64,000 bases of DNA from JACKAF01 sp041391485 (GCA_041391485.1 JAWKNY010000017.1:13768-77767); one strand, 5' to 3'; positions 26,549-36,619 are shown, numbered from the stretch's first letter. The notes: generated from the letters alone by a model not told the origin. Numbers and translations: made by a program.

Positions 26549-27319
26549 CTATTCAAGAAATTCCGCAAAAACAGGGGCGTGATCGGAGGGTTTACTTCCT
26601 TTTCTCTCGTCCCGGTCGATGTAGCTCTTCTGGAAACGGGGACCGAGATCCTGGCTGGCCAGGATAAGATCAATGCGCAGCCCGTGGTTTTTGGGGAACG
26701 CCAACTGACGGTAGTCCCACCAGGAGTATTGCCCTCCCGTCGTCACAAGAGAGCGGAATACATCTATAAAACCTAGTTCCAGGATGCCCGAAAGGGCCGC
26801 GCGCTCGGGTTCAGAGAAAAGGATCCTCCCCGCCCATTCTGCCGGATCGTGCACGTCTTGGGCGGTAGGGGCCACGTTGAAGTCACCGAGTACCAGGGCG
26901 GGCTTGCCCGCGTCGCGGAGCTGCTTGAGAGCCAGGCCTAGTTTGTGTAGCCAGTCCAGCTTGTAAAAGTAGCGGCTCGATCCCACTTCCTGCCCATTGG
27001 GGATATAAGCTGAGGCGATCTGTATTCCCCTGAAGTCAGCGCAGATGTAGCGTGCGTCCTCCGACGGGCACCCCTCAAAAGAGTGCGCTACACCACTGAG
27101 CGGCTCGCGCGAAAGCAACGCCACACCGTTGTAAGCTTTTTGACCAAAGACTTGCGCTTCGTAGCCGCAAGCTTTTACTTCCAGGTAAGGAAACTTGTCT
27201 TCGGTACACTTGAGTTCTTGCAGACACAGCACATCCGGTTGGTGGCGATCCAAAACGGCTTTTAGCCGGTCCAACCGTGCGTTGATCGAGTTTACATTCC
27301 AGGTACCTACCTTGAGCAT
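26549..27319 (-). CDS. xthA: Exonuclease III (AP endonuclease)
   Basis: 256 residues, usual length. Conserved motifs: TWNVNSINARL (metal-binding Asn), CLQELKC (metal-binding Glu), GSSRYFYKLDW, VLGDFNVAP (catalytic Asp/Asn), and the terminal SDHAPV. The enzyme cleaves abasic sites and degrades 3' ends in base-excision repair. AAGGGG lies right at the ATG. It heads a minus-strand pair with the Fur-family regulator and is divergent from cutA. Confidence 0.94.
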   Translation of the reverse strand: MLKVGTWNVNSINARLDRLKAVLDRHQPDVLCLQELKCTEDKFPYLEVKACGYEAQVFGQKAYNGVALLSREPLSGVAHSFEGCPSEDARYICADFRGIQIASAYIPNGQEVGSSRYFYKLDWLHKLGLALKQLRDAGKPALVLGDFNVAPTAQDVHDPAEWAGRILFSEPERAALSGILELGFIDVFRSLVTTGGQYSWWDYRQLAFPKNHGLRIDLILASQDLGPRFQKSYIDRDERKGSKPSDHAPVFAEFLE

Positions 27320-27368
27320 CCCCTTGCTTTACAACTGTTAGACTATAGAATCAAGGCAAAGGGGTTTT

Positions 27369-27688
27369 ATGAAATTTGTTTTTGTGTACATCACGACGGC
27401 AAATGAGGATGAGGCGGAACGCATAGGGAAACAGCTGGTTGAGAAAAAGTTGGCCGCCTGTGTGAACTTATTGCCGGGAATGCGATCCTTTTACTGGTGG
27501 GAAGGCAAGATCGACAGCGGAAATGAGACGGTGCTCATCGCCAAACTAGACAAGACCTAGTGGCCCCGCCGACCGCCCTCGTAAAAGCCCTGCACAGTTA
27601 CAGTTGTCCGTGCGTGGTGACGTGGGAGCTGAGCGGCGGTAACGAAGACTATCTGAATTGGCTTGAACAGAGTCTTCAACGCGGTTAG
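27369..27688 (+). CDS. cutA: CutA1-like periplasmic/cytosolic protein (frameshifted)
   Basis: About 106 residues, the normal CutA1 length. The first 63 residues show the family strands (FVYITTANEDEAERIGKQLV, KLAACVNLLPGMRSFYWW). The frame then stops at 27558; shifting by one base restores VAPPTALVKALHSYSCP and GGNEDYLNWL, the family C-terminus, ending at TAG 27686-27688. One base is missing near 27550. CutA1 is a stable trimer with a disputed role in divalent-metal tolerance. Its 3' end overlaps that of the convergent mltF by four bases. Confidence 0.85.
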
Positions 27689-29097
27689 CGGTGGTAGACG
27701 CGGATAAGAAGTTCGTAGTTTCTGATACGCTGAACGTATTGAACGGGCTCATTGCCGCGCGCGTACCCGTGAGGCAGGGACGCGTAATAGCGGCGATTGG
27801 AAAGTAACGGAAGTATGTCTTTTATCTGATCCCAGCGGTAGGGATCTCTTCCCATTTTTTCTGCAAGTTTCTGGGCGTCGCGCAAGTGACCATAACCGAC
27901 ATTGTACGCGGCGAGTGCCAGCCAGGTTCGATCCCATTTTCCCACTTGTGGGGGCAAACGTTTGCGCAGTCGGTTAAAGTAGCGGGCCCCTCCACGGATA
28001 CTCTGCTCGGGATCGAGGCGGTTACTTACGCCTAATGCGCCTGCCGTCGGTAAGGTAAGCATCATGAGGCCTCGGACGCCAGTCGGGCTTCGCGCACTCG
28101 GGTCCCATTGCGATTCCTGGTAGGCCATCGCGGCAAGCAAACGCCAGGAGAGATCGTATTTGTCTGCTTCCTCTTCAAAGTACTTGATGTATTTCGGAAG
28201 GCGGCTGTTTAAGCGTTGGATGAAAACTTTGGCGTCGTAGTAGTCAAAGTTGCTTAAGTACCCGTAGTGGCGGTCGATGAGCGCGGAAAGAGTGCCGCGG
28301 CGGCGCATGCGGGAAAAAAAGGAGTTTACTAGCGACTGCAATCCCCAACGTTCTTTGGGTAAAACCCATACGAGATGGTTGGGACGGCCGAGCGGCATGG
28401 CACTTTCTAGTTCCGGATAGTAGCGTCGGTTGATGGCCAGGATGTTTGAATCGGCGACCGTGCACGGAACTTCCTTGTTTGAGACTTTGGCCAGGATCTC
28501 TTCAGTGGAGAGGGGGGTCGTGTCCCACTGGATCTCCGGGTTTTCCAATTTTAGTTTGCCGAGCTGCTCCTGGTAGCTCGTGTCCTCGCTGATAAGTAGG
28601 CGCGTATCGGGAATCTGACTAATATCTCGGGGCAGAGACTCTTTGCGGTGGCAAACGATTTCAGGTTGTACCTCTTGGTAAGCCGGTCCAAAGCGAAAGA
28701 GCTTGTTGCGGTCCTTGGTGCGGACGAGACCGGCGGCGGCGATATCCCCTTTCCCTTCAGCCAGCGCGGTGAGGAGCGCTTCGACTGAAGTGTACTGATA
28801 AAACTGCGCGGTCACTCCGATGGACTCGCCAAACTGTTTCCCGAGATCGTACTCAAAGCCTGCGAGTTTCCCGTCGCGGTCTTCGTAAAAGGGGGTAGGG
28901 GAGTTGAGCGTCAATATACGGAGATAGCCGCGCGTGCGGGCCACCATCAGAAAGTCTTGTTCAGCGCGGTAACGGGTAAAGTAAAAAAGAGACAGCCCGA
29001 TCGCCACCGCCAAGACAGAGAAGCCCGCCACCTGCGTGGCCTCCCACCTTTGCATGAATCTCTGCATCCTTCGTTTCAAAACCGTGGCGGCACGCAT
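27685..29097 (-). CDS. mltF: MltF-type membrane-bound lytic transglycosylase
   Basis: 470 residues. An N-terminal anchor (about 22-42) precedes a solute-binding-protein-like domain (about 50-275, GYLRILTLNSPTPFYEDRDG) and a C-terminal SLT domain (about 305-445) with catalytic Glu in AMAYQESQWDPSA and the usual GVRGLMMLTLPTA and ALAAYNVGYGH motifs. This two-domain arrangement is the MltF signature; the first domain responds to muropeptides and controls the second. It cleaves glycan strands, forming 1,6-anhydromuropeptides. It lies 15 bases downstream of a second lytic transglycosylase. Confidence 0.92.
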   Translation of the reverse strand: MRAATVLKRRMQRFMQRWEATQVAGFSVLAVAIGLSLFYFTRYRAEQDFLMVARTRGYLRILTLNSPTPFYEDRDGKLAGFEYDLGKQFGESIGVTAQFYQYTSVEALLTALAEGKGDIAAAGLVRTKDRNKLFRFGPAYQEVQPEIVCHRKESLPRDISQIPDTRLLISEDTSYQEQLGKLKLENPEIQWDTTPLSTEEILAKVSNKEVPCTVADSNILAINRRYYPELESAMPLGRPNHLVWVLPKERWGLQSLVNSFFSRMRRRGTLSALIDRHYGYLSNFDYYDAKVFIQRLNSRLPKYIKYFEEEADKYDLSWRLLAAMAYQESQWDPSARSPTGVRGLMMLTLPTAGALGVSNRLDPEQSIRGGARYFNRLRKRLPPQVGKWDRTWLALAAYNVGYGHLRDAQKLAEKMGRDPYRWDQIKDILPLLSNRRYYASLPHGYARGNEPVQYVQRIRNYELLIRVYHR

Positions 29098-29112
29098 ACG
29101 TCAAGTCCACCC

Positions 29113-30685
29113 TTAGCGGTCCAGCGCTATGTGTTTTCGAACGGAACCCTGGTTGGTATCTTCATAAAGGCGGCGGTACCAATAGTAATTGTTTAGTACA
29201 AAGCCGACGTAGTTTCGGGTTTCTCGGTAGCTGATGAGATCGATAAAGAGGACGCTGTCTTCGGTTGGGTAGCGGCGGAGCCATTTGTCTGCGTTGTGCT
29301 CTCCCGCGTTGTACCCGGCCAAGGCTACGTAATTCCTGTCATTAAAGCGATCGAGTAGGGATCGGAAATAGCCGGCTCCGAGTTTGAGGTTAATAGCGGG
29401 ATCGAGCAGATCCACGGCCTGCCCCCCCGATAGACGGGCTGCCGTATTGGGATTGAGCTGCAAAAGACCCTGGGCGTGGGCGACTGAAATAGCGTTCGGA
29501 TTAAACTCACTTTCTTTACGTGCGAGCGACCAAAGCAGGTACGGGTCCACCCCCCGGTTGTAGTCCTTAAAAAGTTCGGGGAAGGGTTTGGGATAGGAAA
29601 TCTGCATGATTTCGGAGGTTCGGAGCTGAGTGTAGCGAATCAGCAACAGAGGAAGGGTGGTGACCTTAGTATGGGCGTCGCCAAGCCCTGCGACGTAGAC
29701 CCGCAGCGTGGGTTCGAGCCTTCGGTAGCTGCCGAGAATCCAGGAGCCGAGTACGGCCCCGGTTGCCTCAAAGCCATATTTTTTTAGAACTTCAGCCTGG
29801 GCAATGAGAGGGTTGGCTGCTGGACTTTTTTTCGAGCGGCTGTCTAGAGGGTGCGTTTCATTTAAAACCTCGGCCGCCAAATCCACGTTGGCCTGCAGGC
29901 TCGCAACCATTGTATGAAACGCAAACGGGTAGGAAGTGAGCAGGCGCTTTAAGGTATGCTGCGCGTCCGCCTCGCGTCCCAATTCCTTCTCCGCACGGAA
30001 ACGCCAATATAAGGATCGGCCTGAAAAGGCGTCGCGGGAAGGGGACTTGGAAAACCATTTCAGAGCTTCGTCGTAACGTTTGACCCACCAATACATAAGA
30101 CCGGCTCGAGTATAAAAATGCTCGCGGTCTTCGGATCGCCTGGAGGTGCACGAACGCCCTTTATGTAGAGCTTGCGATCAATTCCCAGTAGCCTTGATCC
30201 GGCAAAAGTTTTCGCTGTCGCGCCTTGCGGCCAAGGCGTGCCGGTCGGGCAGCGGTATTTCAGAGCGACCCGCCAGGGCGCTGTACCTGCTCTCGTTCCA
30301 GTCCCTCCATCCCTTCCAGCAGTTCGCTCACTGGGTTTTTTTCGTAATCGATTTACGTTGAGGGGCTGACCGTTTTTTCCAGTGATGGGAGTGGGTTCGG
30401 CTTTTTGTTTTTTGGCGGCGCGACGACGCGTTCTTTGTGTCGCTGATAACGAAAGAGGTGCTTCGCGCGGCGTACGCTGTGACAAAAAGGGTTATCGGTG
30501 CTCTTGCTTTTGCAGGACTGCACGAGGGCCTGGACTTGATCCACATCTAGAGTGCCTTGTACGTAGGCGTCAAACTGCTTGGCCTGCTGGCACAGGACGG
30601 AGCCGTCGTCGTAATTCTTTTTACCCACAGAGGCGCAGCTCACCAGGGCAAAGAGTCCTAAAATGGCAAAGGTCGAAAGTTTCAT
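29113..30685 (-). pseudogene. Slt70-type lytic transglycosylase lipoprotein (multiple frameshifts)
   Basis: The start at ATG 30685 gives a lipoprotein signal (AILGLFALVSC) and a helical N-terminus. From about 30370 to 30060 the frame changes several times (for example at an A7 run near 30340). From about 30096 to 29113 a clean frame encodes the rest of the helical region and an SLT domain with catalytic Glu in LARKESEFNPNA, AQGLLQLNP and LAGYNAGE. Total about 520 residues. It would act as a periplasmic exo-lytic transglycosylase. The signal peptide, body and catalytic domain are collinear, so indel errors are more likely than decay. Paired with mltF, 15 bases apart. Confidence 0.72.
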
Positions 30686-30810
30686 CGTGTCTATTCTTAT
30701 CGTCGACACAGCGAGATATCCTGCATGGAGAATTGGAGACAATTGCAGAGCGTCGCGGCAGGCAATTGTGTGCCGAGCCCTCACAATGTTCTCACAGCCC
30801 CCACGATTGG

Positions 30811-31129
30811 CTACCCACGATCGACTAGCATCCCGTCTTTTGAAGGCGTCTGGTGTGATCTCCCCCACCGATTCCCATCGGCATCAATAAGCAGGAAACT
30901 CCGTTCTCCCCAGGGGTGATCTTTGGGGGGGCCGCTCACTCCGTGTTCCAGGCAGGGTGAGCTTCCTCCCAACGTGTGTAACAGGCGTTTACATCTTTCA
31001 CGGTCAGACCAAAGCTGCAATGGTGGCGCGCTCCCCACTTGCATCAAAATAACTTATGGCCTTGCCGACTGGTTTGAAGAAGGCGATGCGAAATCGACTC
31101 GGAAGGACAAACTCACAAAAATTGTTCAT
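30811..31129 (-). pseudogene. VOC (glyoxalase-fold) family protein, frameshifted
   Basis: A clear C-terminal VOC motif is read in one frame (PPKDHPWGERSFLLIDADGN, then RW), and the preceding strand and helix in another (HHCSFGLTVKDVNACYTRW). A start at ATG 31129 would give about 106 residues, a single VOC module. At least two single-base shifts are needed (near 30925 and 31020). Substrates of this fold range from lactoylglutathione to antibiotics; none can be assigned. It lies downstream of the RsmI-like gene on the same strand. The 125 bases on its 3' side (30686-30810) hold no recognised feature. Confidence 0.5.
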
Positions 31130-31236
31130 TGCTGAAGTGAGGTTTGATTTCAAAAACGGATTCAAAAATGCTGTGCCGCAGGAACGTTTTCTGTGGCGAT
31201 GACCAAATGAGAACCTGCTTGCACCATAGAACGAGT

Positions 31237-31904
31237 CTATGCGCTTGCGGATTCAACGCAACGACGAGCACGAAATTGAGTTTTCGGCAGGGGCCTGTTG
31301 TTGTCCAAGGCGGAGAAGATGAACTGCTCGTTGGGACCTGAAATATCCAAGGCCAAGAGCGAACGCCGGCCCAAAAACCGATGAAGCGTCGCTAAGCAGC
31401 GCCCCGAGGCGGTACGGCGTATCCATCAGCACGACGACGCGGTGTGTTTTTTGCAAATCCGCCAAGGCTTTCGTCGTATGGTTCCGTCACGTGGCAGAAA
31501 GCCTGCGTAGTAAAAAGGGCCTGCATTAAAGGACAAGCGGCTGTGGAGCCGTCGTGAGAGAGCTAGCCAGGAATGATCTCAACCTGCGCGCGAAGTCTGC
31601 AGGCGGTTTTGAGCAAAGCGCGGCCGGGATCGGCGACATTGGGCATGCCCTGATCGCTCATGTAGACCACCGTCTTGTTTTCGCGCAAAGCTTCTTCTAC
31701 TGCTTTAAGAGCCTTTTCTTCATGTTCGCTGTAACACACAAAAAATCTCGATGGATGCCAGCCGTTTTTGAGAAAGGCTCGGGCGTTGCGCGAGCCTTCA
31801 AAAACAAGCAGACTGCCGGTGCGTAAGGCGTCCAGACTACGTGCTGGGATGTCCACCCGATTCCCGATATCTGTACCGGCGAGAATCAGTTTCCCCGTTG
31901 TCAT
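31237..31904 (-). pseudogene. RsmI-like SAM-dependent methyltransferase (frameshifted)
   Basis: The N-terminal part (31904 to about 31575) matches tetrapyrrole-methylase-fold rRNA methyltransferases: LILAGTDIGNRVDI, then VVYMSDQGMPNVADPGR, the SAM-binding loop, and AQVEIIPG. The frame then breaks; later pieces read KTHRVVVLMDTPYRLGALLS and LALDISGPNEQFIF in other frames, ending near 31237. About 222 residues in all, shorter than RsmI (about 285). RsmI 2'-O-methylates C1402 of 16S rRNA, but shorter relatives exist and the exact target is uncertain. ATG overlaps the dctM stop (ATGA). Confidence 0.65.
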
Positions 31905-33281
31905 GAAAAAACCTTCTGGGGAAGCCAGGTCGCAAGCTCGGGGACAAACCAGAGGATGAGAAGTACCAGTAGTTGGATGAGGATAAAGGGCACAACGCCT
32001 CGTAGAATATCGGTGCTAACGGTGTCTGGAGCGACGCCTCGCAAGTAGAAGACAAAAAGCCAACGGAGGGGTCAGGAAAGAGGTTTGCAGCGTGACGGGC
32101 AATGAGGATGCCTAACCAGAGCGGGTCCATCCCCATTTGAAGGAGCGAGGGGCCTACTAGAGGAACCATCACGAAAGTGATCTCAAAAAATCGAGAAAGA
32201 AACCGAGCAAAAACATCGTTCCCAGGACGGCCAGCAAAGAACCGACCATCCCGCCGCCTAGGTTGAGTAAAAAGTTTTGTACGACGTGATCCCCACCAAA
32301 CCCACGGAAGGTAAGCGAAAAAACACTGGCTCCAATGAGGATGGCAAAGACCATCGCGTTTACCGAGAGTGTCGTGGTGAGTACTTCGCGCAAAGTTTGG
32401 AGGTTCAATTGTTTTTTTGCAGCTGCCAGTAAAATGGCGCCGACCGAACCCACTGAGGCGGCCTCCGTTGGCGTCGCAATTCCGGCAAGAATGGAGCCCA
32501 AAACACCCAGGATCAGCGCCAAGGGAGGAAACAGAACCTGGAAGAGTTTTTTGAGAAATTGGGGATCGGAAAAGGATCGCTGATCGGCTTTCGGAAGCCG
32601 TGGTACTTCCTGCGGCCGCACGACGGCTATAACGAGGATGTACAACATATAAAGGAGCATCAAGAGCAGGCCTGGCAGAATAGCTCCAACAAAAAGTTCG
32701 CCTACCCCGATGCTGGAGGGGCTAAAATTTCCCATCGCCAGTTGGGCTTGTTGGTGGGCCGAGCCCATCACGTCTCCTAGAATGATGAGTACGATGCTGG
32801 GAGGAATGATTTGTCCAAGTGTGCCTGAGGCGCAGATGATCCCGGTTGCGAGCCTAGGCGAGTAGCGGTGTTTCAACATGCTGGGAAGAGAAATGAGGCC
32901 CATGGTGACGACGGTGGCGCCCACTATGCCAGTCGAAGCGGCAAGTAGGCCGCCGACAAGGCACACGCTGATACCGAGTCCTCCACGTAGGTTTCCAAAA
33001 AGCTGGGCCATGGTGTTCAGTAGATCTTCGCTGATCTTGGAACGTTCCAACATGACTCCCATGAACACAAAGAGTGGGATCGCTAGAAGGGTTTCATTGA
33101 CCATGATCCCGTAGATGCGTTCAGGCAACGCCTGCAAGAAGATAGAATCAAAGTCACCTGTTAGGGTTCCGATCAAGGCAAAAAAGAGTCCCGAACCCGC
33201 TAGGCTAAACGCTACGGGGTAACCGCAAAGCAGAATGGCGAGAGTTCCCACAAAAACCAGTAAGGGAAAAACTTCATGCAT
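31901..33281 (-). CDS. dctM: TRAP transporter large permease DctM (frameshifted)
   Basis: About 460 residues, 12 or more membrane segments. Most lies in one frame down to about 32172 (GYPVAFSLAGSGL, NETLLAIPLFVFMGVMLE, GTLGQIIPPSIVLIILG, GIATPTEAASVG). The frame then shifts to FVMVPLVGPSLLQMGMDPLW and shifts again near 32065 to give FYLRGVAPDTVSTDILRGV and the terminal WLPQKVFS, TGA at 31903-31901. These pieces are exactly the expected DctM C-terminus, so at least two indels are inferred. It is the symport channel of the Na+-coupled TRAP system and overlaps dctQ by eight bases. Confidence 0.9.
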
Positions 33282-33786
33282 TCGCTTTTCTCCACCGCTG
33301 CCAGTCTCGCCAACCCAATCGAATCCCTTGGAGCATCAGGAGAAGAGAAAAAAGCGGGATCAAACTTTTCAACAGGAAAACCGCTTCCAAGCCGCCGCCG
33401 TCTTTAGAGCCTTCAAAAACGCGCCAGGAGTCAAAAACATAGGGCAACGAGGTGTAAAGAATAACCGCGCAGGTCGGGACGAGCAGGAGGAAAGCCCCCA
33501 GGCCGTCGACTTGATTTCGACGCTTTTGCGAAAACGTACGGTAGAACACGTCTACACGAACATGGCCCTCCTGACGTAAAACCGCGGCGAGGCTGAGAAG
33601 AAAAACTGCCGCGTGCGCGTAAAGCACGATCTCCTGAAGCCAGACCCAGCCCATATTAAAGAGGTAGCGCAAGCAAACGATGACAAAAGTGAGAATGACC
33701 ATGGCGAGCAAGCCCCAGGCCATTGCTGAGGCGAGCCTTTCATTCAGGGTATCGATCCAATTGCGGTCGTTCGATTCTTCGTTCAC
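33274..33786 (-). CDS. dctQ: TRAP transporter small permease DctQ
   Basis: 170 residues with four membrane segments and the DctQ features: a first helix at about 18-38, WVWLQEIVLYAHAAVFLLSLA and LRQEGHVRVDVFY. It forms the membrane complex with DctM and docks the substrate-binding protein. One-base overlap with dctP upstream and eight-base overlap with dctM downstream indicate a single operon. Confidence 0.9.
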   Translation of the reverse strand: MNEESNDRNWIDTLNERLASAMAWGLLAMVILTFVIVCLRYLFNMGWVWLQEIVLYAHAAVFLLSLAAVLRQEGHVRVDVFYRTFSQKRRNQVDGLGAFLLLVPTCAVILYTSLPYVFDSWRVFEGSKDGGGLEAVFLLKSLIPLFSLLLMLQGIRLGWRDWQRWRKANA

Positions 33787-34898
33787 TAGAACACCAACGT
33801 ACGCGCTTGGCTGATGCCACCCTCGGCTACTGCACCCCAGGCGACGCTTTGTTTGCGAAACTTGTCGAAGGAGGTGAACACCTTTTTGGAAAAAGCGTCT
33901 TTTGCCGCAATGCCACCGACGATGCTGCCAGACGCTTCCGCGAGTGCTTTTAGAATCGGATCGGAAAAACGTTTCAACTTCACATTGTGCTTATGAACCA
34001 AAGTCTGAAGCGCTTCGTTGTTGCGCGCCGAAAATTCACTCAGGATGCGAAGGTTAGTCGCCTCGCAGGCCGCGGCTACGATTGCCTTAAGGTCATTGGG
34101 CAAAGCCTCATACGCCGGTCGGTTCACAAAGCACTCCAGCGTTGCGCCCGGTTCCTGCCACCCGGGCCAATAGTAATTCGTCGCCGCCTTGTGCAAGCCA
34201 AACGCCAGATCATTGTACGGTCCGATCCACTCTGTGGCGTCGATAGCCCCGGATTGCAATGACTGAAAGATCTCCCCGCCAGGAAGTGTCACGACCGTCG
34301 CTCCCAACTCGCGCAAAACCTCGCCCCCAAGACCGGGAATTCGCATCTTAAGACCTTTGAAGTCGTTCACGGTCCGGATGTCTTTTCTAAACCAGCCGCC
34401 CATCTGTGTGCCTGTGTTTCCAGCAGGGAAGGGTTTTAAATTAAAAGAAGCGTACAGCTCATCCCAAAGCTGAATCCCGCCTCCGAATTGCAACCAGGCA
34501 TTCATCTCCTGCGCGTTCAACCCAAAAGGAACGGCAGCAAAAAACTGCGTGGCTTCATGCTTTCCTTTCCAGTAGTAGGACGCAGCGTGGCCCAGCTCAG
34601 CGGTCCCTCGGCTAACGGCGTCGAAAACCCCAAGCGCGGGTACGAGTTCGCCATCGCCGTAGACGCTTACTTCAATCCTGCCACCCGATAAACTTTGAAT
34701 CTGTTCGGCAAGGAAGTTGGCTCCCGTGCCCAAGGCCGGAAAATTTTTGGGCCACGTGGTACAAAGTTTCCACTTCAGTACTTGGCCGGTATGCACGGCC
34801 GGCGCTCCACTCTCTTTTTTTGTACAACTCGCCAAAAGACCGGGGCCTAACAGTGCCCCTGCCGAAGCCTTCTTGATAAACTCGCGTCGTGTTTTCAT
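33786..34898 (-). CDS. dctP: TRAP transporter substrate-binding protein DctP (Tat-exported lipoprotein)
   Basis: 370 residues. The signal has a twin-arginine motif (TRREFIKKAS) and a lipobox (GLLASC), so it is probably Tat-exported and lipid-anchored. The mature protein has the DctP/TakP fold: FPALGTGANFLAEQIQSLS, a conserved loop FKGLKMRIPG and the EWIGPYNDLAFGLHK segment with WQEPGATLE, which resembles TRAP proteins that bind 2-oxo acids. That substrate class is an inference from these motifs. First gene of the dctPQM operon; 54 bases separate it from the glycerophosphodiesterase. Confidence 0.9.
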   Translation of the reverse strand: MKTRREFIKKASAGALLGPGLLASCTKKESGAPAVHTGQVLKWKLCTTWPKNFPALGTGANFLAEQIQSLSGGRIEVSVYGDGELVPALGVFDAVSRGTAELGHAASYYWKGKHEATQFFAAVPFGLNAQEMNAWLQFGGGIQLWDELYASFNLKPFPAGNTGTQMGGWFRKDIRTVNDFKGLKMRIPGLGGEVLRELGATVVTLPGGEIFQSLQSGAIDATEWIGPYNDLAFGLHKAATNYYWPGWQEPGATLECFVNRPAYEALPNDLKAIVAAACEATNLRILSEFSARNNEALQTLVHKHNVKLKRFSDPILKALAEASGSIVGGIAAKDAFSKKVFTSFDKFRKQSVAWGAVAEGGISQARTLVF

Positions 34899-34952
34899 GT
34901 TTGGGAACTATAGAATCAATTGAGCCGGGCGACAAGAGTTGGGAAAGCAGGG

Positions 34953-35765
34953 CTAAGCGAGGGTATCCAGGAAGGCAGCGAGTTTGCGGGGGTAGTCGGT
35001 GATGAGGGCGTCCACGCCAAACTTGACCGCCTGACGCCAGGAGGGGGGCCGGTTTACGGTGTAAGGAGTGACCACCAAGCCCAAGTCTTTACACCGGGCC
35101 ATGGTCCGGGGAGTCAGCAGCCTAAAATTCGGGCTAACCCGAGTGGCGCCCCGACGGGCTGCGAGATCGGCAAAGTTTTTTTCGGAATGGAAGAGAAAGG
35201 ATCGCGTGACCTCGGGGAGAATGCGCTCACACTCTTCCAGTAGATCGTGATCAAAGGATTGTAGGACGACACTTGTTTCAATCTTTTGTTCACGAATCAG
35301 GTCGCACGTAGATTTTGCGAAAGCTTTGCGATCGGGTCGGACTTTTTGACTTCGTGGCGGCATTTTGAGTTCGACGACCCACTCCAAGCGTGAGGCTTCG
35401 GCTTTGGCCCAAACGAAAAATTCTTCCAAGGTAAGAATGGGAGTGGGGCGGCTCTTCTGAAGTTTTTGTCTGGGGAAGAGCGTTTGAAAAGTGGCACCAC
35501 AGTCGTAGCGTTTGATGGTGGAAAGATCGATTTCAGCGATTACCGCGGCTTTGCGGGGTTTTTTGCCGTCGAGCAAACAATGTTTGGAGCCAATCTTGGG
35601 ATCGTGGTGAACGACGCCAACGCCGTCCGCACTAAACTGAACATCCATTTCGATCCCATCCGCCCCGGCCTCTACGGCTTCCATAAAAGAAGCGAGCGTG
35701 TTTTCAGGGTGGGTGCCGCGGCTGCCACGATGCCCTAAAACTTTTAGACGACGCTCTTTTGCCAT
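34953..35765 (-). CDS. Glycerophosphodiester phosphodiesterase
   Basis: 270 residues, usual length for a cytoplasmic UgpQ-type enzyme. Catalytic motifs: GHRGSRGTHPENT (His/Arg), GIEMDVQFSADG (metal-binding Glu/Asp), VVHHDP (second His), and EWVVELKM. It hydrolyses glycerophosphodiesters to glycerol-3-phosphate and an alcohol. No signal peptide is seen. It overlaps the upstream DMT transporter by 22 bases, so the two are probably co-translated. Confidence 0.92.
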   Translation of the reverse strand: MAKERRLKVLGHRGSRGTHPENTLASFMEAVEAGADGIEMDVQFSADGVGVVHHDPKIGSKHCLLDGKKPRKAAVIAEIDLSTIKRYDCGATFQTLFPRQKLQKSRPTPILTLEEFFVWAKAEASRLEWVVELKMPPRSQKVRPDRKAFAKSTCDLIREQKIETSVVLQSFDHDLLEECERILPEVTRSFLFHSEKNFADLAARRGATRVSPNFRLLTPRTMARCKDLGLVVTPYTVNRPPSWRQAVKFGVDALITDYPRKLAAFLDTLA

Positions 35766-36619
35766 AGTATTCCTTTCAGCTCAACCAGCACCATTCCAGT
35801 GAGCATTAGCGCACATCCCAAAAGTTCGCGGCTATTCAGTTGCTCGCTGGCCCATACCCAACCCCCAATCGCCGCAAAAACTGCTTCAAGCGCCATGATA
35901 AGCGCTGCGGCCGTTGCACTCGTGTGGGGCTGCGCCAACATTTGAATGAAGAACGCGATGACCGTTGCAAAGACCGCCGTAAAAAGAATAACTCCCCAGG
36001 TGGAAAGCGGTTGCGAGGCGGGCAGACCCTCCGTCGCCAAGGCTGGAAGCCACGCAATGGCGGCAACCACCACGAACTGAACAAAGGTTAAGATCGCGGG
36101 ATCTTGGTTAGGTGCGTACCGGCTCACGGCCAGCACTTGAAAGGCGAACAGAACGGCACAACCCATTACCCACAGGTCTCCCGAGGAAAAACCCCACTCG
36201 GCGTTCATGCTAAGCGCCCCGAGCCCCAAAGTCGCGACGAGCACCCCGAGCCATTGAAAAGGGACGACCCGCTGGCCAAGCAGAGGTGCCGAAAAGAGCG
36301 GGACAAAGATGATGTAAAGACCTGTGATGAACCCGGCTTTTCCGGCAGAGGTATACTGCAGCCCGATGGTTTGGAAAAGAAAGCCAAGTCCGTTTGCAAT
36401 GCCAATGATAGTGCCGGCTTTCCACTCATAAAAGGTGGGACGGCGCCACCGTCCTAAGACGAAAAGCAAGACCAGAAACATCAGTGTGGCGACGGTGAAA
36501 CGGTGCGCGATAAAGGTGCTTGGCCCTATGGTTTCGAGCGCTCCTTTGACCATCGTAAAGGTGGAACCCCAGAACACAGAGATCCAAAGGAGCAATAAAT
36601 TGGCTTTGGTGCGAGACAT
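35744..36619 (-). CDS. EamA/DMT-family transporter
   Basis: 291 residues with ten predicted membrane helices in two EamA repeats (about 8-135 and 145-280). Typical helix motifs are present: ISVFWGSTFTMVKGAL at the start and TATAAALIMALEAVFAAIGG-type sequence in the second repeat. These proteins export amino acids or small metabolites; the substrate is unknown. It heads a minus-strand run with the glycerophosphodiesterase and dctPQM. Confidence 0.88.
   Translation of the reverse strand: MSRTKANLLLLWISVFWGSTFTMVKGALETIGPSTFIAHRFTVATLMFLVLLFVLGRWRRPTFYEWKAGTIIGIANGLGFLFQTIGLQYTSAGKAGFITGLYIIFVPLFSAPLLGQRVVPFQWLGVLVATLGLGALSMNAEWGFSSGDLWVMGCAVLFAFQVLAVSRYAPNQDPAILTFVQFVVVAAIAWLPALATEGLPASQPLSTWGVILFTAVFATVIAFFIQMLAQPHTSATAAALIMALEAVFAAIGGWVWASEQLNSRELLGCALMLTGMVLVELKGILWQKSVV

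Noticed and set aside
30757..30776. Sigma-54-like CGGCAC...TTGC on the minus strand upstream of the Slt gene
   Set aside because: The spacer is four instead of five bases; sigma-54 tolerates almost no spacing change. It would only count if an indel error were shown here.
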